Part shown: in pieces, positions 9,941-18,190 of the stretch
Position numbering within the stretch: the stretch's first letter is position 1
How the letters are laid out: every line of letters begins with the position of its first letter
Source of the DNA: Dyadobacter luteus
GTDB lineage: Bacteria > Bacteroidota > Bacteroidia > Cytophagales > Spirosomataceae
DNA length: 64,000 nucleotides
NCBI RefSeq assembly: GCF_003383615.1
Contig: NZ_QNUL01000003.1
Location: forward strand, 310,001-374,000
Direction: 5' to 3'
Notes under the pieces: generated by a model
The model's input: only the letters and a program-made list of their open reading frames with translations
Databases searched by the model: none
Told to the model about the DNA's origin: nothing
Made by a program: the position numbers and the translations under genes

Positions 9941-10650
9941 TTCAAATTATTTAAATCCCTTCTCCTGAGCGAAGATGCTATTTGCGCATCCGCCAGTCTG
10001 ACAACCATTTCTACCTGTTCGTCGAGTGTCATGAGTGAGTTGTCAATAAATACTGCATCTTCTGCCTGGCGCAAAGGACTCTCTGCACGGGTTGTATCTA
10101 TATGATCACGTAGTCTAAGATTTTCCAGAATTTCCTGTATCCCCACCAGATCTCCCTTTTCAATCAATTCCAGCTGACGTCTCTGCGCGCGGATCATTGG
10201 ATCTGCAGTCATGAAAATCTTAAGTTCAGCATTCGGAAATACGACTGTACCAATATCACGGCCATCCATGACGATGCCTTTGACTCTGCCCATTCGCTGC
10301 TGTTGTGCAACCAGAGCATGGCGCACTTCGGCAATTGCGCTCACCTCACTCACTTTTTCCGATACGTACATCTTTCTGATCTCATCTTCTATATTAAGAC
10401 CATTGAGATAGGTATCATTACGTCCGAGCTCGGGATGTCTCCGAAAAGTGATCTGGATCTGATTCAGCGCAGTTTCGACCTCTTTAGGATTGGTGAGACT
10501 GATATGATTCTGAATGAAGTATAAAGTGACTGCCCTGTACATGGCACCGGTATCAATATACGGGTAATTAAGCTGTTTGGCAACCAGCTTGGCAGTTGTG
10601 CTCTTTCCACAACTTGAATAGCCATCTATGGCAACGATTATCTTAGGCAT
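9937..10650 (-). CDS. cmk: (d)CMP kinase
   Basis: Cytidylate kinase phosphorylates CMP/dCMP with ATP in pyrimidine nucleotide metabolism. 237 residues from the ATG at 10650. The P-loop IDGYSSCGKSTTAK is at residues 7-20, followed by YIDTGAMYRAVT, the DGRDIGTVVFPNAELKIFMTA core and RAQRRQLEL in the lid region. A longer reading from 10692 adds 14 residues with no family similarity before the P-loop, so I reject it. It is first in the cmk / oxidoreductase / TolB-BamA-like operon. Confidence 0.95.
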   Translation of the reverse strand: MPKIIVAIDGYSSCGKSTTAKLVAKQLNYPYIDTGAMYRAVTLYFIQNHISLTNPKEVETALNQIQITFRRHPELGRNDTYLNGLNIEDEIRKMYVSEKVSEVSAIAEVRHALVAQQQRMGRVKGIVMDGRDIGTVVFPNAELKIFMTADPMIRAQRRQLELIEKGDLVGIQEILENLRLRDHIDTTRAESPLRQAEDAVFIDNSLMTLDEQVEMVVRLADAQIASSLRRRDLNNLK

Positions 10651-10828
10651 GTTTGCTGTATTGATCACATCTCTAAAACAGGGGTGTGACAAATTAGTAA
10701 AATAGTGTTCCCGAAATCCTTCTTAAAGCATAGTAACATTAGCTGAAACCAATTGCTGCATACGGATACGCGCTTTGCAAAAATAGAGAAACTACCGTGT
10801 AGCGAACAGCTTTTTTTAATCATAAATA

Positions 10829-10868
10829 AAAAAAGGATTGCCGGTTCCTCTGAACCCAATCCTTTTTT
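10829..10868 (-). terminator. Intrinsic terminator after lutC
   Basis: Outer stem AAAAAAGGATTG / CAATCCTTTTTT (10829-10840 with 10857-10868) plus an inner GGTTC/GAACC stem. It lies 28 bp past the lutC stop and is bounded by A and T runs. Confidence 0.85.
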
Positions 10869-10896
10869 ATTTCATAACCAATATAAGACCAGTTCC

Positions 10897-11484
10897 TTAG
10901 ATACTGTCTACCAGAAAAACTACCAGGCTTCGTGCTCCGTGTGCTCCTATCACCAACGACTGTTCAATGTCTGCAGTTTTGGATGGACCGGATATGAAAC
11001 AGCCCCAACCCGTCGTGTCCGTAAGAACCTTATAAGCATCATGCATATTATCCACAATGCTTTTTCTTGGAATTACAAAGGCAAGATTCTGCGTAATAAA
11101 AGGTAATACCCGGTGCGGAAGGTATTTATCAGAAATCCAGATTGCACCGTTTTCTGCCACACCAAACTCAGCCTGCAAAATCGCCACTTCAATCGTTTCC
11201 AATTCGTGTGGGTCTGAAACATTCAGACTAAAATCGGCCCAATCGGAAAGCTCCGGAATAGTTGTAGCACGGTTTACAACACCGTCATACATTTCTCCGA
11301 TCTTATATTTAAGCTCATCAGTACCGGACACCACGATCACTTCGGTATAAACTGCCGCGAGAGATTCCGTAAATTTTGCCTGCGGATCCGAAAAATTGCT
11401 GTTAAATGTAAAGCGCTCCGGAAGCTGCGTAGCATCAGGCTTGTTTGCTTTTATCTGCTGAAGTATTTTTTCTCTTGCACTCAT
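10897..11484 (-). CDS. lutC: Lactate utilisation protein C (LUD domain)
   Basis: 195 residues, a LutC/YkgG (LUD-domain) protein and the third subunit of the cytoplasmic LutABC L-lactate oxidation complex. Family signatures are MSAREKILQQIKANKP at the N-terminus and GVAENGAIWI and VIGAHGARSLVVFLV in the second half. It follows lutB by 21 bp and ends before a strong terminator, so lutB-lutC form one unit. lutA lies 2.1 kb upstream on the same strand, separated by a gene on the opposite strand. Confidence 0.9.
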   Translation of the reverse strand: MSAREKILQQIKANKPDATQLPERFTFNSNFSDPQAKFTESLAAVYTEVIVVSGTDELKYKIGEMYDGVVNRATTIPELSDWADFSLNVSDPHELETIEVAILQAEFGVAENGAIWISDKYLPHRVLPFITQNLAFVIPRKSIVDNMHDAYKVLTDTTGWGCFISGPSKTADIEQSLVIGAHGARSLVVFLVDSI

Positions 11485-11505
11485 TTTCTTAATTCGATAG
11501 CTGCC

Positions 11506-12879
11506 CTATTTACGATTCTTCACATACCAATCTCTGAAACTCTCCTTTGGTGGCTCGGGCATTTCGCGTTGTTTATACCAGGGATTGAGTCCGTTATTTA
11601 CCATAAAAGGAACCGCACGCATTACAGAGCGACCGATCCTTCCCGACCATTGGTAAAATCTGGGTTGAGACAATACCGTCGACATCGCAGTAATGCCTGC
11701 TTTCTTTCCGCCAGGGACATGGCCGGCCTTGACCAACACCTGCCTCCATTTGTAGAGCTGATCATGAATATCAATCTTCACAGGACAAACATTAGAGCAA
11801 CTTCCGCACAACGTACTTGCGAAAGGCAAATCTGCATTTTTGGACATATCCAGATTAGGCGCCAGAATAGAACCAATCGGACCTGCCACAGCATTATGGT
11901 AACTATGCCCACCACTCCGGCGGTATACCGGACAAGTATTCATACAAGCGCCGCACCGGATACATTTAAGCGAATTCCGGAAGTCCTCACGGCCCAGCTG
12001 CGTACTTCTGCCATTGTCAACAATTACAATGTGCATCTCCTGCCCTTCACGTGGTTTTTTGAAATGGCTGGAATAGGTCGTAATGGGTTGTCCTGTCGCA
12101 CTTCTGGCCAACAATCTCAAAAACACACCCAGATGTTCCTGACGGGGAATGATCTTCTCGAAACCCATACAGGCAATGTGAATATCCGCAAGGTGCGCCC
12201 CCATATCGGCATTTCCTTCATTGGTACTTACTACAAAACCACCCGTTTCTGCAATGGCAAAATTTACACCTGTCAGAGCGGCACGACGTGTTAAAAACTT
12301 ATCACGCAAATGCTGGCGGGCAGCTTCAGTAAGGTACTGAGGATCTGTAGCGCCGGCTTCTGTGCCCAGATGTTCGTGAAACAAATCACCAATATCCTGT
12401 TTTTTCAAATGTATCGCAGGAAGTACAATATGACTGGGAGGCTCGTTTCGCAACTGTACAATACGCTCTCCCAAATCGGTGTCAATAACATCAATACCAT
12501 TTTTGATCAGAAACTCATTCATGTGACATTCTTCTGTCAACATGGACTTGCTTTTAACCATCTGATCAATCTTATGTTTACGAAGGAGCCCAAGTACGAT
12601 TTCATTATGTTCAGCCGCATTGGATGCCCAATGTACGTGTACTCCGTTTTCTTTCGCTTTTGCTTCAAAAGATTCCAGCAAAGTATCCAGATGAGACAGC
12701 ACATAATGTTTGATAGAAGAAGCAGTCGTCCTCAACTCTTCCCATTCAGGCAGCATCTTGGACGATTTGTCTCTTTTGTGACGCACAAACCAAAGTGTTT
12801 CATCATGCCAGTTTACATAGGGCTCGTCGGCGTTGAACACATCCGAAGCACCTGCGTGGTCCATTGTTACCTTTGACAT
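11506..12879 (-). CDS. lutB: Lactate utilisation iron-sulfur protein B
   Basis: 457 residues. An N-terminal LUD-like domain (about 60-300, with EEC, GTEAGATDPQYLTEAAR and AETGGFVVSTNEGNADMG segments) is followed by two 4Fe-4S clusters: CIRCGACMNTCPVYRR at about 305-320 and LCGSCSNVCPVKIDIH at about 360-375. LutB is the ferredoxin-like electron-transfer subunit of the LutABC complex that oxidises L-lactate to pyruvate. The C-terminus carries the DUF3390-like tail of the family. Upstream is an AT-rich 240-bp region, so lutBC may have its own promoter. Confidence 0.93.
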   Translation of the reverse strand: MSKVTMDHAGASDVFNADEPYVNWHDETLWFVRHKRDKSSKMLPEWEELRTTASSIKHYVLSHLDTLLESFEAKAKENGVHVHWASNAAEHNEIVLGLLRKHKIDQMVKSKSMLTEECHMNEFLIKNGIDVIDTDLGERIVQLRNEPPSHIVLPAIHLKKQDIGDLFHEHLGTEAGATDPQYLTEAARQHLRDKFLTRRAALTGVNFAIAETGGFVVSTNEGNADMGAHLADIHIACMGFEKIIPRQEHLGVFLRLLARSATGQPITTYSSHFKKPREGQEMHIVIVDNGRSTQLGREDFRNSLKCIRCGACMNTCPVYRRSGGHSYHNAVAGPIGSILAPNLDMSKNADLPFASTLCGSCSNVCPVKIDIHDQLYKWRQVLVKAGHVPGGKKAGITAMSTVLSQPRFYQWSGRIGRSVMRAVPFMVNNGLNPWYKQREMPEPPKESFRDWYVKNRK

Positions 12880-13028
12880 ACTCTTCTTAACAATTAGATA
12901 ATAGTATTATTTAAAGAACTTGAATTGCACTATTCACATTCGCTGTACTATTCAAAGTTTAGAATTTGTTTAACGAACAACTTTCAAATTGACACCTAAA
13001 AGCTATTTTATTGTATAGCAATATGTTA

Positions 13029-13036
13029 TACTTTTG
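13029..13036 (+). promoter_or_regulatory. Possible Bacteroidetes -7 box (TACTTTTG)
   Basis: TACTTTTG matches the Bacteroidetes -7 consensus TAnnTTTG and lies 85 bp upstream of the secreted-protein gene at 13122. A clear -33 TTTG is not evident at the ideal spacing, so this is tentative. Confidence 0.3.
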
Positions 13037-13121
13037 ACATACAAAGATTTTCGATCGGGGCATCGGAGTCTGAAAAAAGTTTATTTTAACTTTTCTTAGA
13101 CACATAAACATCACAACTCCT

Positions 13122-13514
13122 ATGAAAACAAAAACCATCATCCTCGCAGCAGCCCTGACCGGCTTGCTTTTTTCAGCCTCTACATTCAACAGCAATGCTC
13201 AGGCTACCGCTACTTCTGAAAAAACCGTTGCAGCTGACAACAAGCTGAGCGTATTGGAAGTTAAACCTATGCAATTCAGAGTTTTATATAATACACCTCA
13301 GTCAAATGCAGTTTTAGTACGTATTCTGGACATCAACAAGAACGTGTTGTTCTCAGAAACTAAACGTACCGAAGCTAACTATCTGAAATACTTCGATCTA
13401 TCTACGCTTCTTGACGGTAGCTATACTTTCGAGATCACTGACGGAAAAGAGAAGTATACACAGACGTTTGATATCCTGACTAAAACGAGCCGCGTCGTTT
13501 CTTCTATCAACTAA
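13122..13514 (+). CDS. Small secreted protein, unknown function
   Basis: 130 residues. A clear Sec signal peptide is present (MKTKTIILAAALTGLLFSAS, cleaved near SNAQA). The mature domain of about 100 residues is predicted all-beta, with repeated polar/hydrophobic alternation (AVLVRILDINKNVLFSE, YFDLSTLLDGSYTFEI), resembling the short periplasmic beta-sandwich proteins (DUF3244-like) common in this phylum. That assignment is weak. It has its own terminator and lies convergent to lutA, splitting lutA from lutB. No function should be assigned. Confidence 0.8.
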   Translation: MKTKTIILAAALTGLLFSASTFNSNAQATATSEKTVAADNKLSVLEVKPMQFRVLYNTPQSNAVLVRILDINKNVLFSETKRTEANYLKYFDLSTLLDGSYTFEITDGKEKYTQTFDILTKTSRVVSSIN

Positions 13515-13554
13515 CGAGTGGTTCTTCTCAGATTCTGAACTTCCGAAACTTTGT

Positions 13555-13590
13555 AATGCCGGCGTCTTTATTGATGTCGGCATTTGTTTT
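13555..13590 (+). terminator. Intrinsic terminator after the small secreted protein
   Basis: Stem AATGCCG / CGGCATT (13555-13561 with 13578-13584) followed by TTGTTTTT. It overlaps the end of convergent lutA. Confidence 0.65.
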
Positions 13591-14354
13591 TAGGCAAGTG
13601 CCGGTAGGGCATTGTTCAGAATTTCTGCAATATGCTTCACCTGCACTTCTGAATTTTTCCTTCTCAAAATCCCTTCCAGATGCATCAGACAACTCATATC
13701 TGATCCCGTGATGTATTCCGCATCATGCCTGATATGATCTGCCACACGATCCTTCCCCATCTTAACTGACACCGCTTCTTCACTCACACAGAACGTTCCT
13801 CCAAAACCACAGCATTCGTCTTTACGATCCAGCTCCACAAGTTCTAAACCTTTTACATTTCGCAAAAGTGTTTCAGGTTTTGAAAATGGTTCAGCATTCA
13901 GTTCCGACATCTGCGCCAGGTGAAGACCTCTCTGACCGTGGCACCCCTGATGCAAACCAACCCTGTGAGGAAAATCCGCCTGGATAAAATCTATTTTCAA
14001 AACATCAGTAATAAACTCTACCAGCTCATACACCTTCTTTCTAACCTCCTTCGATTCAGTCGGTTTCCCCTCTACTTTCAAATGATCTTTGATATGCAAC
14101 ACACAGCTTCCTGATGGCGAAACTATGTAATCAAACTCACCAAATGAGTTCATAAACAACGTATTACACCCATTGGTCAGATGTTCAAATCCGGAGTTTG
14201 CCATAGGTTGCCCGCAGCAAGTCTGGTTAAGAGGAAAACCAACATTACAGCCCAGCTTCTCCAACAGCTCCAACGTTGCAATCCCTACCTGAGGATAAAA
14301 CTGATCCACGTAACACGGGATGAATAGGCCAATTTTTAGATGAGAATACTTCAT
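13590..14354 (-). CDS. lutA: Lactate utilisation protein A, CCG-domain oxidoreductase
   Basis: 254 residues from the ATG at 14354. Two cysteine-rich CCG motifs are visible: NQTCCGQPMANSGF and DECCGFGGTFCV. The start FIPCYVDQFYPQVG is typical of LutA/YkgE. This subunit works with LutB and LutC in L-lactate oxidation. A start at 14378 would add 8 unrelated residues and overlap the upstream gene. From 14354 the gene begins 1 bp after the stop of the EEP-fold gene, so translation is coupled. It looks like the tail of the putative 6-deoxysugar operon. Confidence 0.92.
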   Translation of the reverse strand: MKYSHLKIGLFIPCYVDQFYPQVGIATLELLEKLGCNVGFPLNQTCCGQPMANSGFEHLTNGCNTLFMNSFGEFDYIVSPSGSCVLHIKDHLKVEGKPTESKEVRKKVYELVEFITDVLKIDFIQADFPHRVGLHQGCHGQRGLHLAQMSELNAEPFSKPETLLRNVKGLELVELDRKDECCGFGGTFCVSEEAVSVKMGKDRVADHIRHDAEYITGSDMSCLMHLEGILRRKNSEVQVKHIAEILNNALPALA

Positions 14355-14355
14355 T

Positions 14356-15138
14356 TTACCAAAATTCAACTGTAGCAATTATTGGATAGTGATCTGAGGC
14401 TTTGGGATAATTTCTGATTACCTTATAGTCTTTCACACGCACTTTATTATTCAGCAATACAAAAATATAATCGAGCCTGTCGCCGGGTATCCCTTCATTC
14501 CAGGTCTCCACTTGTGAGCCTTGTGCAGCATCCTGCCACTTCTGACGAAATGAAAAGTAGGGCTGCTCGTTCGGCCGCGCTCCCATATCCATTCCGAGCA
14601 CTACGGGTTGAATACTTCCCTGAAGCATTTGATTGATATAAGCCGACTGCAGCGCTCTGTCCATCACAGAGGCATATTCCAGCCGGGAGTTACAAAAACG
14701 CAAAGTCAGATTTCTCGAATGACGTATCAATCCGCAATGCAATACCTTCGGATCCGCTCCCGGAGTTGACGGCAAGGTAATCGTTTGTGATTTTTCCAAT
14801 GGCCATGCCGACAAAATCCCTACTCCCTGGCTCCCACTTTCCGAATGCTCTGCCGCGCCGTAGGTAAAATACATGCCCGTCTGAGTGGCCAGCTGTCTGA
14901 GCTGAAACTGCGTCTTACCGTTATTAATCAGACTATCAACGGCCTGGAGCGCAACCAGATCCGGTTTATTTTCATTGATAATCCTCAATATATCCATCAT
15001 ATTCGATTCCTCATTCATGCCCAATCCATGACGAATATTAAAACTCATGATCCTCATCTCTACCGCCTTACGAGGCTGAGAAGCGAGTAAAACAAAAGCA
15101 CTACAAAAAAGGATGGCTATTAATACTAATTTCTTCAA
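14356..15138 (-). CDS. Secreted EEP-fold (endonuclease/exonuclease/phosphatase) protein, degenerate active site
   Basis: 260 residues with a signal peptide (MKKLVLIAILFCSAFVLLAS). The fold is recognisable from RIMSFNIRHG (29-38), DRLDYIFV (220-227) and the terminal SDHYPIIATVEF (from 248). Key residues differ from active relatives. The metal-binding Glu of the LQE motif is Ala (LQAVD, A66). The TH of the THLD motif is S-R (151-152). The GDFN motif reads GMDM (182-185). The SDH triad is intact. It is probably a pseudoenzyme or has an unusual substrate. It sits between the amidohydrolase and lutA on the same strand. Confidence 0.78.
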   Translation of the reverse strand: MKKLVLIAILFCSAFVLLASQPRKAVEMRIMSFNIRHGLGMNEESNMMDILRIINENKPDLVALQAVDSLINNGKTQFQLRQLATQTGMYFTYGAAEHSESGSQGVGILSAWPLEKSQTITLPSTPGADPKVLHCGLIRHSRNLTLRFCNSRLEYASVMDRALQSAYINQMLQGSIQPVVLGMDMGARPNEQPYFSFRQKWQDAAQGSQVETWNEGIPGDRLDYIFVLLNNKVRVKDYKVIRNYPKASDHYPIIATVEFW

Positions 15139-15307
15139 TCCGCTTAATCAAATAGGTTCACAACAAAGAATACACTTCAAATTATAACATCAATATGCAT
15201 GTTTTTCATTTGCTGAGCAACCTTCTGCACTGAGTTTTATGCGGTGAATCCTGCCTGATCAATCAAAATAAAGCCTATCCCCATTCTTACTTTCCGCCGC
15301 AATCTCC

Positions 15308-16135
15308 TTATTCCAAACGATAAAAACGTACCGCATTTCCTCCCATCACATCTTCCTTTTCAGAAGCATTGAAACCCGAAAAATAGTCCGTCAGTACTGC
15401 TTTCATTTTCTCATAATCTCCCGCAACAAGACATACGGGCCAATCGGAACCAAACATAATTCGTTTACTTCCAAAAGCTTCGAACACCACATCCAGATAA
15501 GGCACGAAATCCGATTTCTTCCAATTGTACCAATTCGCTTCGGTAATCATTCCTGAAACCTTACAGCTCACATTAGGCAATTGTGCCAGCTCCTTTAATT
15601 CCTTATTCCAGGGTTCAATTTCTCCCTTTTTGATAAATGGCTTGGCGATGTGATCTAAAACAAACCTTACATTGGGCAACTTTGAAGCGAAAGAAAAAGC
15701 CTCTTTCAACTGATGCGGATATACCAGAATGTCATAAGTAAAATCAAAAGCAGCCAGCTGCTCCACGCCATTTATAAAGGTTTGCTGTTCCAGAAAGCCT
15801 TCCGGCTCTGCCTGTACCACATGTCGAAAACCTTTCAGCAATTCAAATTGTGAATACACTTCCAGTTTATCGTATATATCTTCCGACCGGAAATCAATCC
15901 AACCTACTACACCTTTGATAAAATCGTTTGCTTCCGCGAGGTGCAGGAGAAATTCAGTTTCAGCATCAGACTGATCGGCCTGTACTGCCACACAGCCGTC
16001 TACCTTATTTTTATCTAAAACAGGTTTCAGATCGGCAGGCAAAAAATCCCGGCGTATCGTCTCCATTTCCGGAGTAATCCAGGAATCTCTGATCGGATCA
16101 AAAATCCAGAAATGCTGATGAGAATCGATAGTCAT
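15308..16135 (-). CDS. Amidohydrolase family protein, probable L-fuconolactonase type
   Basis: 275 residues, a TIM-barrel amidohydrolase of the COG3618 group (L-fuconolactonase, L-rhamnono-lactonase, pyrone-dicarboxylate lactonase). Evidence is the N-terminal metal-site motif DSHQHFWIFDP, VRFVLDHIAKPFI in the middle and MFGSDWPVC with its catalytic Asp near the C-terminus. In this context it would open a sugar-acid 1,4/1,5-lactone to the free acid. It lies in a co-directional set with an SDR, a fumarylacetoacetase-family hydrolase and a UxaA dehydratase. Substrate is inference from context. Confidence 0.85.
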   Translation of the reverse strand: MTIDSHQHFWIFDPIRDSWITPEMETIRRDFLPADLKPVLDKNKVDGCVAVQADQSDAETEFLLHLAEANDFIKGVVGWIDFRSEDIYDKLEVYSQFELLKGFRHVVQAEPEGFLEQQTFINGVEQLAAFDFTYDILVYPHQLKEAFSFASKLPNVRFVLDHIAKPFIKKGEIEPWNKELKELAQLPNVSCKVSGMITEANWYNWKKSDFVPYLDVVFEAFGSKRIMFGSDWPVCLVAGDYEKMKAVLTDYFSGFNASEKEDVMGGNAVRFYRLE

Positions 16136-16140
16136 ATTTC

Positions 16141-16269
16141 AAATAGTCAGGTATTAATATTTGTTGTCATTTGTAGCCATGTATTGTCATTTTTTGTCAA
16201 AGGTTGTCAGGAGTTGTCATTTCTAGTCATAAATTTCAAATTACAATGCTTGACTACTTCATGACAACA
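16141..16269. repeat. Tandem 10-bp array with consensus NNNTTGTCAT plus an inverted copy
   Basis: Seven consecutive 10-bp units from 16161 to 16230 each end in G(T/C)CA(T/A/G), mostly TTGTCAT. An eighth copy (TAGTCAG) lies in phase at 16144-16150. An inverted copy ATGACAACA at 16261-16269 is the exact complement of TGTTGTCAT at 16162-16170. The array fills the gap between the amidohydrolase and hydrolase genes. One unit per helical turn would put all sites on one DNA face. Confidence 0.75.
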
Positions 16270-16303
16270 AACGACCATTCATGTCCTTTGACCATTTCCA
16301 GAT

Positions 16304-17170
16304 TTACGCCACCGGCGTCCATGCAACTGCTTCCTGTTTCTGCTGACCAAGACCTTCAATACCCAGTTCTACCACATCTCCTGCTTTTAGGTATACCTGA
16401 GGTTTCATTCCCAGACCTACACCTGCGGGAGTGCCGGTTGTGATCATATCACCAGGAAGCAGCGTCATAAACTGGCTCAGATAACTTACCAGAAAAGGAA
16501 TATGGAAAATCATATCAGAGGTATTGCTATCCTGAATTTTCTTACCATTGAGTGTCAGCCACAGATCCAGATTGTTAGCATCTGCCACTTGTGAAGCTGG
16601 AACAAAATAAGGACCAAGTGGAGCAAATGTGTCGTTACTCTTTCCTTTTACCCACTGTCCGCCACGCTCCAACTGATAAGCTCTTTCGGAATAATCGTTA
16701 TGAACTGCGTAACCAGCTACATAATTCAGCGCATCTGCTTCTTCAACATAACTTGCCTTTTTGCCAATGATCACAGCCAGCTCCACTTCCCAGTCCGTCT
16801 TTTCAGAATTTCTTGGAATAATTACGTTGTCATTCGGACCGCAAAGTGCCGAAGTAGCTTTGAAGAAAATGATCGGTTCTTTTGGCAATTCTGTAGCACC
16901 CGATTCGTAAGCGTGTTTGGCATAATTCATACCAATACATACGATTTTCGAAGGACGAGCAACGCAGGATCCGAAACGAAATCCGTCTTCTACTTTCGGA
17001 GCAGATGCAGCATTGGTTGTAAGCCATTCTTCCAGACGCTTTACACCGTCCGTTGCGAAAAATTTCTCGTTATAGTCTTCGCCAAAGGCAGAGACATCTA
17101 TCTTAGTTCCATCTGCAAGTTCAACACCCGCTTTCTCTTGCTCAAAAGCACCAAATCGGAATAATTTCAT
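16304..17170 (-). CDS. Fumarylacetoacetate-hydrolase family protein, probable 2,4-diketo-3-deoxy-L-fuconate hydrolase type
   Basis: 288 residues. The FAH-fold signatures are CIGMNYAKHA, the metal ligands in DWEVELAVIIG (Glu, Glu) and HNDYSER (Asp), and TTGTPAGVGLGM near the end. Family members cleave C-C bonds of diketo acids. With the neighbouring sugar-acid enzymes the likely reaction is cleavage of a 2,4-diketo-3-deoxy-hexonate to pyruvate and L-lactate, which would explain the linked lut genes. Ureidoglycolate-lyase-like or other acylpyruvate hydrolase roles cannot be excluded from sequence alone. Confidence 0.85.
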   Translation of the reverse strand: MKLFRFGAFEQEKAGVELADGTKIDVSAFGEDYNEKFFATDGVKRLEEWLTTNAASAPKVEDGFRFGSCVARPSKIVCIGMNYAKHAYESGATELPKEPIIFFKATSALCGPNDNVIIPRNSEKTDWEVELAVIIGKKASYVEEADALNYVAGYAVHNDYSERAYQLERGGQWVKGKSNDTFAPLGPYFVPASQVADANNLDLWLTLNGKKIQDSNTSDMIFHIPFLVSYLSQFMTLLPGDMITTGTPAGVGLGMKPQVYLKAGDVVELGIEGLGQQKQEAVAWTPVA

Positions 17171-17271
17171 GGTTTTAGGTTTTGCTGTCGGCCTTAAGCT
17201 GCCAGCTGTTTACTTATTTTTTCACTAGTATTTTCTGTACAATTGAGCTAACCGCTAAAAGCTATTCGCTA

Positions 17272-18045
17272 TCAATTATTTAGCTTCTCAAATCCCCCAT
17301 CAATCAGATAATCGCAGCCCGTAACAAAGCCAGCCTCGTCTGAGCACAGATAAAGCGCCAGCGCCCCGATTTCATCTGGTTTTGCCATTCGCCCAATGGG
17401 TTGCGTTTTAGACAACTTCTCAAACATTTCAGCTTCCTGACCAGGATAGTTTTTGGAGATAAATCCATCCACAAATGGCGTATGTACACGCGCCGGAGAA
17501 ATGCTGTTGCAACGTATGTTATCAGCCAGGTAATCCTTGGCTACCGAAAGTGTCATCGAATATACCGCACCTTTGGTTGTCGAATAAGCGAAGCGATCAG
17601 GAATACCAACGGTAGCCGCAATGGACACCATATTCAAAATCACACCTCCACCGCCCTTTTTCAGATGCGGAATAGCAGCAAAAAGACAGTTGTAGACACC
17701 CTTCACGTTGACACTTAACAAGCGATCAAAATCAGCTTCCTGGGTAGTATCTGCCTTGCCAACATGAGCGATACCGGCATTATTCACAACGATATCAATC
17801 TTTTGTCCGGAAGCGATACCATCAATTAGGCTCACCACATCTGCCTGCTTAGACATGTCGACTGCATGCGCATCGGCAAGTCCTCCTTCCTTTCTGATCT
17901 CATCAGCAACCTGCCTGGCAAGTTCAAAATTGAGTTCAAGAATATGGACATGAGCGCCTTGTTTGGCGAATGTCTTCGTGATAGCTAATCCAATGCCGCT
18001 TGCTCCTCCTGTTACCAGAGCTACTTTTCCGCTTAAATCAAACAT
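17272..18045 (-). CDS. SDR family NAD(P)-dependent dehydrogenase (sugar or sugar-acid)
   Basis: 257 residues, a classical short-chain dehydrogenase. The Rossmann motif is TGGASGIGLAI (11-21), NNAGIAH lies mid-protein, the catalytic Ser is in NMVSIAA and the Tyr-Lys pair in YSTTKGAV. The C-terminus GCDYLIDGGFEKL is typical. In the cluster it could oxidise either the free sugar (L-fucose dehydrogenase) or the 2-keto-3-deoxy-sugar acid at C4. Only one SDR is present here, so the other oxidation step must be encoded elsewhere. It lies 145 bp from the dehydratase and 101 bp from the hydrolase. Confidence 0.85.
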   Translation of the reverse strand: MFDLSGKVALVTGGASGIGLAITKTFAKQGAHVHILELNFELARQVADEIRKEGGLADAHAVDMSKQADVVSLIDGIASGQKIDIVVNNAGIAHVGKADTTQEADFDRLLSVNVKGVYNCLFAAIPHLKKGGGGVILNMVSIAATVGIPDRFAYSTTKGAVYSMTLSVAKDYLADNIRCNSISPARVHTPFVDGFISKNYPGQEAEMFEKLSKTQPIGRMAKPDEIGALALYLCSDEAGFVTGCDYLIDGGFEKLNN

Positions 18046-18190
18046 GATCTTAATATTAAAAAATCCTCCGGCTTCAACTCAAGCCGGCTTTATATGGAAA
18101 GGTTTTTTAATTTATTCTTTACTCAAAACCTTCCCCACACCCTCTACTCAACACCCTTACCCCCATGCCCAAACCCCTCTGCCTCATTCA

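Noticed and set aside
16204-16443. Plus-strand frame over the 10-bp repeats and hydrolase end
   Set aside because: Runs antisense into the hydrolase gene and lacks any recognisable protein feature.
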